Shown here in pieces: positions 40,569 to 48,742 of a DNA stretch of 64,000 nt. The translations under genes and the position numbers were made by a program. The notes beneath the pieces are model-generated. The model did not search any database and was not told where the DNA came from. It saw only the letters and a program-made list of their open reading frames with translations. The DNA comes from Enterocloster lavalensis (GTDB taxonomy: Bacteria > Bacillota > Clostridia > Lachnospirales > Lachnospiraceae), in the NCBI RefSeq assembly GCF_902364025.1, contig NZ_CABJCG010000007.1:124001-188000 (forward strand), read 5' to 3'. Positions within the stretch are counted from its first letter, which is position 1. Every line of letters starts with the position of its first letter.

Positions 40569-41938
40569 GCGGGTTTGAACTGGGCGTGGTGGCGGACGAT
40601 TTCACCGGGGCGTCGGATGCCGCGTCCTTTATGGTGCAGGGCGGGCTGGACACGGTGCTGTTTAGCGGCGTGTCGGAGTCCGGATGGGAAAATATCCATG
40701 GGGCCCGGGCGGTGGTCATTGCGCTGAAAACCAGGACCGTGGAGCGGGAGCGTGCGGTGGAGGAGAGTATGGAGGCCTTCCGTTGGCTGAGAAAGGCGGG
40801 GGCCCGTCATTTGTATTTTAAATACTGCTCCACCTTTGACTCCACGCCGGAGGGAAATATCGGCCCGGTGGCGGACGCTGTGATGGAGGAGCTGGGAATC
40901 CCCTACACGCTGCTTTGCCCCTCCCTACCGGTGAACGGCAGGACGGTGCGGGATGGGGCGCTGTATGTGAACGGCCTCCCGCTGCACGAGAGCCATATGC
41001 GAAACCATCCTCTGACGCCTATGTGGGACTGCCGGATCAGCGAGCTTATGCGGGGGCAGAGCCATTACCCCTGTGTGACGGTGGACGGAAACGGGAGGAT
41101 CACCGGTTTGACCGGCGGTGTGCCGGAGACAAACGCGCTGTGTCCGGCCGCGGGTGAAACCGGCATGGACGCAGGGCCGGGCGCAATCGCCGGGATAAAT
41201 GCGAAATTGGAAGAGCTGGCGGCCCGCTGGGGCCATCTCTACGCCGTGCCGGATTATGAGACGGACGGTCAGGGCCAGGGGATTGCCAGGGCCTTCGGCC
41301 ATCTGCCCTTTCTCACAGGAGGATCCGGCCTGGCCGGGGCATTGAGCCGGGTATTTGCAGAGGAAGAGGAAAAAACTGGAAAATCTGCGAAGGAATCCAG
41401 GAGAGATGGGACGCCCGGGCGGGCGATTCTTATGGCCGGGAGCTGCTCCGCCATGACGAGGAGGCAGGTTCAAGTCTACCTGGCAAACGGATGCTTGGGG
41501 GTGCGCCTGGTTCCGGAAGAAATTGTGGCGGGTGCGCAGACTGTGGATACGGTGTGGGAGCAGATCCGGGATGCCCGGAGCGCGCCTCTGGTCTACAGTT
41601 CCGCCGCGCCGGAGGACGTGTTAAGGAGCCAGCAGCTGGGAAGAGCGCGGGTGGCCCAGGCCATTGAAGGGCTGTTTGCCGGGCTGGCCGTCCGGGCCGT
41701 GGAAGCGGGATGGACCAGAGTGATTTCCGCGGGAGGCGAGACCTCCGGCGCCGTGACCAGGGCTCTGGGCTGTGTGGGATACCGGATCGGAGAAAGCGTG
41801 GCTCCCGGCGTGCCGGTGATGACGCCTCTGGACCGGCCTGAGCTGCGGCTGATTTTAAAATCCGGCAATTTCGGCGCGGAGGACTTTTTCGAGCGGGCGT
41901 TGAGGCTGACAGAGGGAGGAGAGCGGGATAATGGATGA
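40565..41938 (+). CDS. Four-carbon acid sugar kinase (OtnK/DtnK-like)
   Basis: This 457-residue kinase matches the DUF1537 family that phosphorylates 3-oxo-tetronate or threonate. The N-terminal substrate domain starts LGVVADDFTGASDAASFM, its hallmark; the middle has KYCSTFDSTPEGNIG near 87-101 with the catalytic aspartate region; the C-terminal nucleotide domain has LMAGSCSAMTRRQ and SAGGETSGAV near 388-397. The product would be the 4-phosphate, which the aldolase-like protein downstream could decarboxylate to dihydroxyacetone phosphate. It overlaps both neighbours, showing operon structure. Confidence 0.9.
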   Translation: MSGFELGVVADDFTGASDAASFMVQGGLDTVLFSGVSESGWENIHGARAVVIALKTRTVERERAVEESMEAFRWLRKAGARHLYFKYCSTFDSTPEGNIGPVADAVMEELGIPYTLLCPSLPVNGRTVRDGALYVNGLPLHESHMRNHPLTPMWDCRISELMRGQSHYPCVTVDGNGRITGLTGGVPETNALCPAAGETGMDAGPGAIAGINAKLEELAARWGHLYAVPDYETDGQGQGIARAFGHLPFLTGGSGLAGALSRVFAEEEEKTGKSAKESRRDGTPGRAILMAGSCSAMTRRQVQVYLANGCLGVRLVPEEIVAGAQTVDTVWEQIRDARSAPLVYSSAAPEDVLRSQQLGRARVAQAIEGLFAGLAVRAVEAGWTRVISAGGETSGAVTRALGCVGYRIGESVAPGVPVMTPLDRPELRLILKSGNFGAEDFFERALRLTEGGERDNG

Positions 41939-42569
41939 GATGACAAAACGTCTGATTGAGGCGGGAAGGACGATTGTGGAAAAGGGACTGACCTGGGGAA
42001 CCTCGGGCAATTTAAGCGTGCGGAGACAGGACCGGGTATGGATCACGGCCAGCGGCACCAGGATCGGAGCGCTGACGGAGGAGGATATTCTGGTCTGTGA
42101 TCCGGAGGGCAGGGTGGTGGCCGGTAAGAAAAAACCCTCCAAGGAGACGGGCATGCATCTGGCCGTGTATCGGGAGCGGCCGGACGCAGAGGGAATTGTC
42201 CACTGCTCGCCCTTTTACACCACGCTCTGCGCGTGCAGTGGGATAGCGCTGAAAACCAATCTGTTCATCGAAGCCATGTACTATGACCGGAAGGTGGCGC
42301 GGATTCCCTATTTTCACGCCGGAAGCCCTGAGCTGGCTCAGGGAGCCGCCCGGGCTGCGAGAGAGGCGGGGGTGATTTTTATGTCCAATCACGGTATTCT
42401 GACCCTGGACACATGTCTTGAGGAGGCTGTGATGGCCGTTGAGATCACGGAGCAGATGTGTAAAATGAACGTGCTGGCTTCCATGGGAGGCTTTGGGCTG
42501 ACGGAGACGGACAGCGGTATGGTGGAGGAGTTTCTGACCGGCGGGTACTACAAGAAGGTGAAGCGATAG
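41931..42569 (+). CDS. Class II aldolase/adducin-family protein (OtnC-like), altered zinc site
   Basis: The 212-residue protein has the fuculose-aldolase fold: GTSGNLSVR near 23-31, the catalytic glutamate in SKETGMHLAVYRERPD near 71 and the late histidine in SNHGILTLD near 147. The usual zinc pair HTHSP is shortened to HCSP here (near 88-91), so one histidine ligand is missing. OtnC relatives decarboxylate 3-oxo-tetronate 4-phosphate to dihydroxyacetone phosphate. The cysteine may substitute as ligand. Its start overlaps the kinase gene by eight bases. Confidence 0.85.
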   Translation: MDEMTKRLIEAGRTIVEKGLTWGTSGNLSVRRQDRVWITASGTRIGALTEEDILVCDPEGRVVAGKKKPSKETGMHLAVYRERPDAEGIVHCSPFYTTLCACSGIALKTNLFIEAMYYDRKVARIPYFHAGSPELAQGAARAAREAGVIFMSNHGILTLDTCLEEAVMAVEITEQMCKMNVLASMGGFGLTETDSGMVEEFLTGGYYKKVKR

Positions 42570-42712
42570 GAAAAACCATATAACCATTATCTAATTATAT
42601 GTATTTTAACTATGGGAAGATTTCATATAAAATATAGTTAATATCCGAGGCAGGGGGGAGGTGAAGGTTGTCGGCCTTGGATCAATCGTATAAAAAATAG
42701 GGGGACTAACAC

Positions 42713-44017
42713 ATGGAAGAAAACAAAAAAAGCGGATTGAAACTGAACGGCGCACCGTGGTATATTGCATTGGGATGTATTCTGATTATCCTGGCATCCG
42801 CGTACCTGGGCGTGCTGGGGACGGATATGGCCAGCGTGCTGGCGCTCTGCGTGGCCATTGCGGTGATCTTCAATGAGATCGGCGAACGCCTTCCCATCTG
42901 GAACAGCTACATCGGCGGCGGCCTTCTGATGGTATTCTTCGGAACCGCAGTGCTGGTACAGTTCAACCTGATTCCGGAAAAGTATGTGGAGGGCATCAAC
43001 ACCTTTATCAGCGGTGATACGGGATTTTTGACCTTCTTCATCATTTTCCTGATCGCAGGCTCCATCCTCTCTCTGGAGCGCGACATCCTGCTGAAATCCT
43101 TCGCGGGATACATACCCGCCATCCTGGGCGGCCTGGTCTGCGCCATGCTCTTTGGAGTGGTGACCGGATTCGTGTTCGGAATCCGCCCCTCGGATATCCT
43201 GATCAAGTATGTGCTTCCCATTATGGGCGGAGGCAACGGCGCCGGGGCGGTTCCGCTGTCGCAGATTTATGAGGAGGTGACGGGCGATCCGGCGGCCAAC
43301 TATTACGCATTTGCCATCATTATTCTGACCATCGCCAACATCATCTGTATTTTAGCCGGCGCGCTGCTCAACAAGCTGGGCACGGTGAAAACGGAGTGGA
43401 CCGGAGATAAGAGAAACCTGCTGCGCAACAACGCGGGCCTTGCCCGGGAGGACAAAAAGGTGCAGACCGGCGTCAAGGACATGGCCGGAGCTATGATGGT
43501 AGCCCTGACCTGCTACGCGGTGGGCCGCCTGTTCTCCAAAGTGATCCTTCCCACAATCTTTGGAGCCAGCATCCACCAGTTTGCGTACATGATTATTTTC
43601 GTGGTTATTCTGGCCGCAACGGGAATTATCCCGGCCAATATCTGCGCCGGAGCCAAGCGCCTCCAGTCCTTTATGACCGGCGCCTGTTCCATCATCATCA
43701 TGGTAGGCATGGGATGTGACTTCGACCTGATGGAGCTGGTCAGCGCCTGTACGCCCGCCAATGTGATCATCGCGCTGATGGTTGTGGTGGGAGCGATTTT
43801 GGGCTCCGCGGTTGTGGGCTATCTGGTGGGATTCTACCCCATCGACTCCGCGGTTACCGCCGGCCTGTGTATGGCAAACCGTGGCGGAAACGGAGATATC
43901 GCGGTTCTCGGAGCTGCGGACAGAATGGAACTGATCGCTTACGCACAGCTTTCCTCCCGTCTGGGCGGCGGAATTGTATTAATTGTGGCGAGCTTTATGT
44001 TCTCATTTATGCTATAA
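42713..44017 (+). CDS. 2-hydroxycarboxylate transporter (2-HCT/CitS family)
   Basis: The 434-residue membrane protein has about eleven helices and two reentrant GGNG loops: MGGGNGAGAVPLSQIY near 171-186 and NRGGNGDIAVLGAADRMEL near 387-405. It also has SSRLGGGIVLI near the C-terminus with the arginine that binds the substrate carboxylate. Members import citrate, malate or lactate with sodium or protons, or exchange them. Lying after hydroxy-acid catabolic genes, it is the likely uptake system for their substrate. A 143-base AT-rich gap before it could hold its own promoter. Confidence 0.93.
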   Translation: MEENKKSGLKLNGAPWYIALGCILIILASAYLGVLGTDMASVLALCVAIAVIFNEIGERLPIWNSYIGGGLLMVFFGTAVLVQFNLIPEKYVEGINTFISGDTGFLTFFIIFLIAGSILSLERDILLKSFAGYIPAILGGLVCAMLFGVVTGFVFGIRPSDILIKYVLPIMGGGNGAGAVPLSQIYEEVTGDPAANYYAFAIIILTIANIICILAGALLNKLGTVKTEWTGDKRNLLRNNAGLAREDKKVQTGVKDMAGAMMVALTCYAVGRLFSKVILPTIFGASIHQFAYMIIFVVILAATGIIPANICAGAKRLQSFMTGACSIIIMVGMGCDFDLMELVSACTPANVIIALMVVVGAILGSAVVGYLVGFYPIDSAVTAGLCMANRGGNGDIAVLGAADRMELIAYAQLSSRLGGGIVLIVASFMFSFML

Positions 44018-44060
44018 TCAAGGAAACCAAAGTATCATAACAGAGAGCCAGAGGAGACAA

Positions 44061-44086
44061 CCGGGGCATTTTCGCCCCGGCTGTTT
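44061..44086 (+). terminator. Probable terminator after the 2-HCT transporter
   Basis: A perfect 7-bp stem CCGGGGC/GCCCCGG (44061-44067 with 44074-44080) is followed by a short, weak T tail (CTGTTTGG). Confidence 0.6.
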
Positions 44087-44130
44087 GGCTGTGGCGGTCT
44101 GATGTTTATTTCGCGGAAGGAGAATCACAC

Positions 44131-44961
44131 ATGAGTAATTGCTATCAGCTTACCAGATGGATCAAATATGGCGGCATGGCGGTGGGAGCGGCGGCCGGGG
44201 CGCTTTTCTGCCTTGGCGGGACGGGGCACCTGGTTGTGCGCATTCTCTATGGGGTGTTGATTTTCGCGGTTGTCGGTGTGATCAGCTTTGCCGTTGCCCA
44301 GTACGGTTCGCTGAACCGGATGAACCGGGACCTGGCCCTTCTGAACCGGGACCTGGACCCGGAAGCGTTTTTGCGGGAATTTGAACCTGCGGCCAGGCGC
44401 TGCCGCCGGGATACCATCCAGGGAATCATGGCCTGGGTGTATGTGAGCAGCGGCTACAGCGCCCTGGGGGAGTGGGAGACAGCCCTGAAGCTATTGGACA
44501 GCCTTAAGCCGGAGCTGTTGAAAAACCGGGGACAGGCGGCCCTGGGACTGGTGCTGAACCAGAAATTCCAGTGCCAGTATGCACGGTCCGATCTGAAGGG
44601 AGCGAAGGAAACGCTGGAACAGCTGCGGGAATTGGCCGTGCAGATGCAGGGCAGGCAGCCTGCGGTGGCCAAAAATCTTTCCTATAATGCCCGGCTGTTC
44701 GGGGAATACTTAAGCTTTGCCGGGGGCGGTCCGGTGGATACCGAATATCTGGAGGAGGAAATCCGGCTGAGCGCCAGCCCACTTCACCAGCAGCAGGTCT
44801 GTATGGTGCTGGCGGACGTGTATCACAGCCGCGGGCAGTTTGGGGATGAGAGAAGGCTTTTGACAGAGGTTTGCGCTCACGGCGGCAGGTTGAAACTCAG
44901 AGAAACCGCCAGACAGCGCCTGGATCAGATGGAGCGGGAAGACCGCGCCGGAGAGGAGTGA
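44131..44961 (+). CDS. Membrane-anchored helical-repeat protein of unknown function
   Basis: The 276-residue protein has two N-terminal hydrophobic segments (about 12-32 and 35-55) followed by a cytoplasmic-looking all-helical domain with TPR-like spacing: WVYVSSGYSALGEWETALKLLD near 93-114, then similar helix pairs to the end. No enzyme motif was seen. It ends four bases before a LysR gene, so the two may be cotranscribed and linked in function. I do not recognise the family. Confidence 0.62.
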   Translation: MSNCYQLTRWIKYGGMAVGAAAGALFCLGGTGHLVVRILYGVLIFAVVGVISFAVAQYGSLNRMNRDLALLNRDLDPEAFLREFEPAARRCRRDTIQGIMAWVYVSSGYSALGEWETALKLLDSLKPELLKNRGQAALGLVLNQKFQCQYARSDLKGAKETLEQLRELAVQMQGRQPAVAKNLSYNARLFGEYLSFAGGGPVDTEYLEEEIRLSASPLHQQQVCMVLADVYHSRGQFGDERRLLTEVCAHGGRLKLRETARQRLDQMEREDRAGEE

Positions 44962-44965
44962 GCGA

Positions 44966-45877
44966 ATGGATTTTCGGGAATTGGTCTATATCACTGTGGT
45001 GGCGGACTGCAAAAGCGTGACCGCCGCGGCGAAAAAAATGTACATTTCACAGCCGTCCCTCAGCCAGATCATCTCCAAGGTGGAAAACGACCTGGGCATC
45101 AAGCTGTTCGACCGGACGGCTTACCCCATCACCCTGACCTATGCGGGGGAGAAGTACGTGGACACGGCCCGGAAAATTCTGATGATGAAGGACAATCTGC
45201 GCCGGGAGCTGACGGATATCGGCAATGGGGTCCGTGGAAAAATTACCGTGGGAATTCCGGTGGAGCGGGCGGGCTACATGTTGCCGGAAACGCTTAAGGA
45301 GTTTCGCCGGGTTTACCCGGGGGTGGAGATCCGCACCCAGGAGGCCAAGGCCTCCGTGCTGCTGGAAAGCCTGCAAAAGGGGGAGACGAATCTGGTGGTA
45401 ATCCCCAAAAACGAGGATGGACTGGGGCCGGAGCTTCAGGAGGAGCTGATCTACCGGGAGGAGCTGCTGTTTGTGGCCGGCCCCGGCGTGGTGACGCCGG
45501 ATATGCTGACGGAGGACGGCGCGTATATCCGGATGGAAAAGGTCACGGACCTGCCATTTATCATCCTCAAAAAGGGCCACTCCATCCGCCGGGCGGTGGA
45601 TCGGCTGTTCAGGGCCTGCGGCGCCACGCCCAACGTCATTATGGAGACTACCAGCACGATCAATGCGGTACAGCTGGCCAACTCCGGCTGCGGGGTGACC
45701 ATTGTGCCGGCGCGCGCCGTGGAGATCTTCGGCGGACGGGAAAAGTTCAACTGTTACCGGCTGGGGGAGGGATATGCCTGGGATGTGAACGTGATCTATT
45801 TGAAGGAATCCTATCTGGACGGGGCGGAGCGGTACTTTATCGAGGTGATGAAGAAGCTGTTTTCGCACAGGCAGTAG
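44966..45877 (+). CDS. LysR-family transcriptional regulator
   Basis: The 303-residue protein has the LysR winged helix (SVTAAAKKMYISQPSLSQII near 17-36) and a typical effector-binding domain from about 92 (ITVGIPVERAGYMLP). It is not divergent from a target gene but follows the TPR-like protein gene by four bases. The target may be the upstream 2-HCT cluster or something unlinked. Family assignment is firm, function is not. Confidence 0.9.
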   Translation: MDFRELVYITVVADCKSVTAAAKKMYISQPSLSQIISKVENDLGIKLFDRTAYPITLTYAGEKYVDTARKILMMKDNLRRELTDIGNGVRGKITVGIPVERAGYMLPETLKEFRRVYPGVEIRTQEAKASVLLESLQKGETNLVVIPKNEDGLGPELQEELIYREELLFVAGPGVVTPDMLTEDGAYIRMEKVTDLPFIILKKGHSIRRAVDRLFRACGATPNVIMETTSTINAVQLANSGCGVTIVPARAVEIFGGREKFNCYRLGEGYAWDVNVIYLKESYLDGAERYFIEVMKKLFSHRQ

Positions 45878-45994
45878 AGATGGAAGCACCGGCTTTTGAG
45901 GCGGGCTGTTTAAAAATACAGCAAGTAAAATCAAGCGCGTATTTCTCAGTTTCCCTATAATGGATACAGAGCGGTTGAATGGGAGAGCAGACGA

Positions 45995-46966
45995 ATGTAC
46001 GAATGGCAGAAGCAGATTCAAATGATCGTTGATGAAATCGACAAATGTATCCGGAATTATGAGGACGAGGCGCTGACGCTTGGCGATCTGGCCCGCTGTC
46101 TGGGGTATTCCGAGTTTTACACAACCCGAAAATTCAAAGAGATATCGGGTATGCAGTTTCGGGATTACCTGCGGCATCGAAAACTGGCCTTTGCGCTGAA
46201 AGAGGTGCGGGACAGCAAAAAGAGCATCCTGGAGATAGCCGTAGCCTACGGTTTTTCCTCCCACGAGGCATTTACCAGGGCGTTCAAGGGCATGTACGGC
46301 GTCACCCCCAGCGAATACCGGAAGCAGCCCCGGCTGTTGGTCCTTCGCACCAAAATAAACCCTTTCGACCGCTACTTTTTCGGATTGGGAGAAATTGGAA
46401 TGATGAAATCCACAGACGACGTAAAGATTTATTTTGTAACCATCCCCGCGCACAAGTTCTTGCATATCAAAAACTATGAGAGCAATGGGTATTGGGATTT
46501 TTGGCAAAAACAGAGCGTGATCCCGGGGCAGGACTGCGAGACGATCTGCGGCCTGCTCGACAGCATGAGGGGCAAGCTGGACGACGACGGCGGGAGTGAA
46601 GTCAACAGCGGAAGCGGCCAGATCATGGCGTATATGAACGATCCCCAGGGCAGGCTCTGCGACTGGGGAATCCCGCGGACGGAGTGCTACGGAGCGCGCC
46701 TGCCCGCTGATTACAGCGGGGAAGTGCCGCCGCAGATGCTTCTGGCGGACGTGCCGGAAGCGGAATATCTCGTGTTTGAACACGGCCCCTTTGACTATGA
46801 GCAGGAAAAACGCAGTGTGGAGGAAACCGTTGAAAAGGCCATGGCCGACTTTGACTTCTCCGGCACCGGATACTGCTACGACACTACCCCGGGCAGGCTT
46901 ATCTACTTTTACTTCAATCCGGAGCGGTTTTGGAAATACATCAGGCCGGTGAGAAAGCAGGATTGA
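45995..46966 (+). CDS. AraC-family regulator with GyrI-like effector domain
   Basis: The 323-residue protein has an N-terminal double helix-turn-helix (about 8-112; second motif SILEIAVAYGFSSHEAFTRAF) and a C-terminal GyrI-like ligand domain from about 145, the Rob/SoxS-with-effector arrangement. The C-terminal part commonly binds hydrophobic or cationic compounds. A TATAAT (45956-45961) precedes the start. The neighbouring minus-strand acetyltransferase and methyltransferase genes converge on it and are not obviously its targets. Confidence 0.88.
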   Translation: MYEWQKQIQMIVDEIDKCIRNYEDEALTLGDLARCLGYSEFYTTRKFKEISGMQFRDYLRHRKLAFALKEVRDSKKSILEIAVAYGFSSHEAFTRAFKGMYGVTPSEYRKQPRLLVLRTKINPFDRYFFGLGEIGMMKSTDDVKIYFVTIPAHKFLHIKNYESNGYWDFWQKQSVIPGQDCETICGLLDSMRGKLDDDGGSEVNSGSGQIMAYMNDPQGRLCDWGIPRTECYGARLPADYSGEVPPQMLLADVPEAEYLVFEHGPFDYEQEKRSVEETVEKAMADFDFSGTGYCYDTTPGRLIYFYFNPERFWKYIRPVRKQD

Positions 46967-47009
46967 AGCTGCGGTTCACTCAACCGGCGCCCGGTATTGA
47001 GTGAGATAA

Positions 47010-47603
47010 TCAGCTGCGCTGGCGGTTTTCACGTATGACCCGGCAGGGGCTGCCGTATGCGATGGTGTCCGATGGGATATCCCGGGTCACCACGCTGCCC
47101 GCGCCGATCACCACGTTGTCCCCGATGGTGACGCCTGGCATGATGATGGCTCCTCCGCCAATCCAGACATTGTCCCCGATCACCACCGGGGCTGTCTGGG
47201 TTTTGCAGAACGCAAAGGAGCCGTCCTCCCGGGCTTCCCCGAAGCGGTCTCTGGAATCGGTGGGATGGAAGGCCGTGTAAATCTGCACATTGGGCGCGAT
47301 GAGCGCGTTGTCCCCGATCACGATCCGGTTATCGTCCAGAAAGGTGCAGTTCATATTCACTTCGCAGTTGTTGCCAAAATAAATATTGTTTCCGTAATCC
47401 ACATAAAAGGGGGCGGTGATCCAGAGGTTGTCGCCGCGGCCTCCCAGCAATTCTCCGAGGATGCGGTCCTTTTCCGCCAGATTGTCGGAATCAGTCTGAT
47501 TATAGTCGCGGACCAGGTTTTTGGCTCTGTGCCACCTGTCCAGCAGCTCTCTGTCGCCGCAGTCGTAAAGCTCTCCGGCCAGCATCTTTTCACGTTCTGT
47601 CAT
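47010..47603 (-). CDS. Sugar O-acetyltransferase of the maltose/galactoside acetyltransferase type
   Basis: The 197-residue protein has a short N-terminal helical Mac domain (MTEREKMLAGELYDCGDREL) and a left-handed beta helix of hexapeptide repeats, for example IGDNVWIGGGAIIMPGVTIG near 147-166, with the catalytic histidine in YTAFHPTDS near 116. It would move an acetyl group from acetyl-CoA to a sugar hydroxyl, as LacA or Maa do. The ATG follows GAGGG; a longer start at 47642 overlaps the methyltransferase gene. The two genes form an operon. Confidence 0.9.
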   Translation of the reverse strand: MTEREKMLAGELYDCGDRELLDRWHRAKNLVRDYNQTDSDNLAEKDRILGELLGGRGDNLWITAPFYVDYGNNIYFGNNCEVNMNCTFLDDNRIVIGDNALIAPNVQIYTAFHPTDSRDRFGEAREDGSFAFCKTQTAPVVIGDNVWIGGGAIIMPGVTIGDNVVIGAGSVVTRDIPSDTIAYGSPCRVIRENRQRS

Positions 47604-47638
47604 CTGTTTTCCCTCACGTTTCCCGCCCTTTTGGCGCG

Positions 47639-48376
47639 TCATGAATTTCCGCTTTTTTCCGCCCGCAGGATCACCGTGCCGCCGTTTTGATAAAGCACGT
47701 CCACAGACTGAAATCCCCCGTTGCGTATGAGCTCCACCTGGTGCTCCAGGGTTAAGGGGATGTCGAGATGGACGAATACGTGGCCGGGCAGGCCGCTTTT
47801 TTTGCGCTTGTACTCGTACTGCTCCAGGCAGAGGCGTTCCTCCTCAGCGCAGCAGGCCATGTAATCGCATTCGATATAGTATCCGCCAGGTTTGAGGGCG
47901 CGGTACAGCTTTTGGTAGATCCGTTTCTTCTTTTCATATGGAAAATGATGCAGCGTCTCAAAGGAGAGGGCCGCATCGTAGCGCTCCGCCTCAAAGGGGC
48001 ATTCAAAGTAGTCGGCCACAATGGCCTTGAAATGTTTGTCCCGGTAGGTCTGCTGAAGCTTATCCATCATATCCCGGCAGAGGTCGATCCCCGTCACTTC
48101 CGCCTGGGGAAAACGCCGGTAAACCGCGTTCAGCTCCAGGCCGGTGCCGCATCCGATGTCCAGCAGGCTGTTCAGCCCATCCCGGAAAAAATCCGCGATA
48201 TGGGCGTATTCCTCCGGCCAGTGACCCAGGTGCACGTCCTCATAGATTCCCAGGCGTTTGGAAAAAAAGTCCGTCATCTCCTCCGCAGGGGTATCACGGT
48301 CCTCCTTTAACCAGGTTTTTAATTCTTCCAGGTAAGCGTCAATCTCTTCCGGGGTGCGCTGTTTGCTTTGCAGCAT
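47639..48376 (-). CDS. Class I SAM-dependent methyltransferase
   Basis: The 245-residue protein has the Rossmann-type SAM site LLDIGCGTGLELN near 91-103, an acidic residue at the end of strand 2 (TGIDLCRDM near 115-123), AIVADYFECPF and the strand-4 motif ALSFETLHHFP. The substrate is unknown. It follows a strong promoter and AGGAGG and is cotranscribed with the acetyltransferase downstream. Confidence 0.9.
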   Translation of the reverse strand: MLQSKQRTPEEIDAYLEELKTWLKEDRDTPAEEMTDFFSKRLGIYEDVHLGHWPEEYAHIADFFRDGLNSLLDIGCGTGLELNAVYRRFPQAEVTGIDLCRDMMDKLQQTYRDKHFKAIVADYFECPFEAERYDAALSFETLHHFPYEKKKRIYQKLYRALKPGGYYIECDYMACCAEEERLCLEQYEYKRKKSGLPGHVFVHLDIPLTLEHQVELIRNGGFQSVDVLYQNGGTVILRAEKSGNS

Positions 48377-48413
48377 GGCGTTTATCCTCCTAAATGATAT
48401 CCAAGTATCTGTT

Positions 48414-48443
48414 ATTATACAGCGTTTGTTTTAGTTCCGTCAA
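48414..48443 (-). promoter_or_regulatory. Sigma-A promoter of the methyltransferase operon
   Basis: On the minus strand TTGACG (48438-48443) is 18 bases from TATAAT (48414-48419), about 38 bases before the start codon. Confidence 0.8.
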
Positions 48444-48523
48444 TTCATAGGTGGAGTTTGTGCAAATGGTGTAAGAATGGAAAGAAACTCTAAAATAAAA
48501 TATTCAAAATGACGCTCCATGGA

Positions 48524-48552
48524 TTGACAAGCACATATAACCATGTTAGTAT
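48524..48552 (+). promoter_or_regulatory. Sigma-A promoter of the peptide-transporter operon
   Basis: A perfect TTGACA (48524-48529) is 17 bases from TAGTAT (48547-48552). An overlapping TATAAT lies at 20 bases, which is too far. The leader to the start codon is about 180 bases. Confidence 0.68.
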
Positions 48553-48742
48553 AATAGTAAATAATTCATCTTGCATTAAAAAAGAAATATTTAATTCTTC
48601 TTAAACGCAATGTGAATGAAATGCACGGGAAAATTTCAGGGAAATTCCTGTAGGGAAATTGTAGCATTCGGTTTAACAATTACCAAAAGAGAAGGGAGAG
48701 AGCAAGGCGCAAATCCCTGTACTGCGCCGGGCAGAAAAACTT

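Larger units (their letters stand above)
48377..48742. other. 366-base intergenic region with divergent promoters
   Basis: The left part carries the methyltransferase promoter and the right part the peptide-transporter promoter. Between them and the binding-protein start are an AT-rich leader of about 180 bases and a small GGCGCA/TGCGCC hairpin at 48706-48728. I see no gene and no recognisable riboswitch here. Confidence 0.6.

Noticed and set aside
45047..46783. Long minus-strand frame of 578 codons
   Set aside because: It runs antisense through the LysR and AraC genes, is rich in His, Arg, Gln and Pro, and shows no domain. It is a shadow of GC-rich codons.
48706..48728. Hairpin before the binding-protein gene considered as a riboswitch
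   Set aside because: Only six base pairs are present and no conserved aptamer core was recognised in the 180-base leader.
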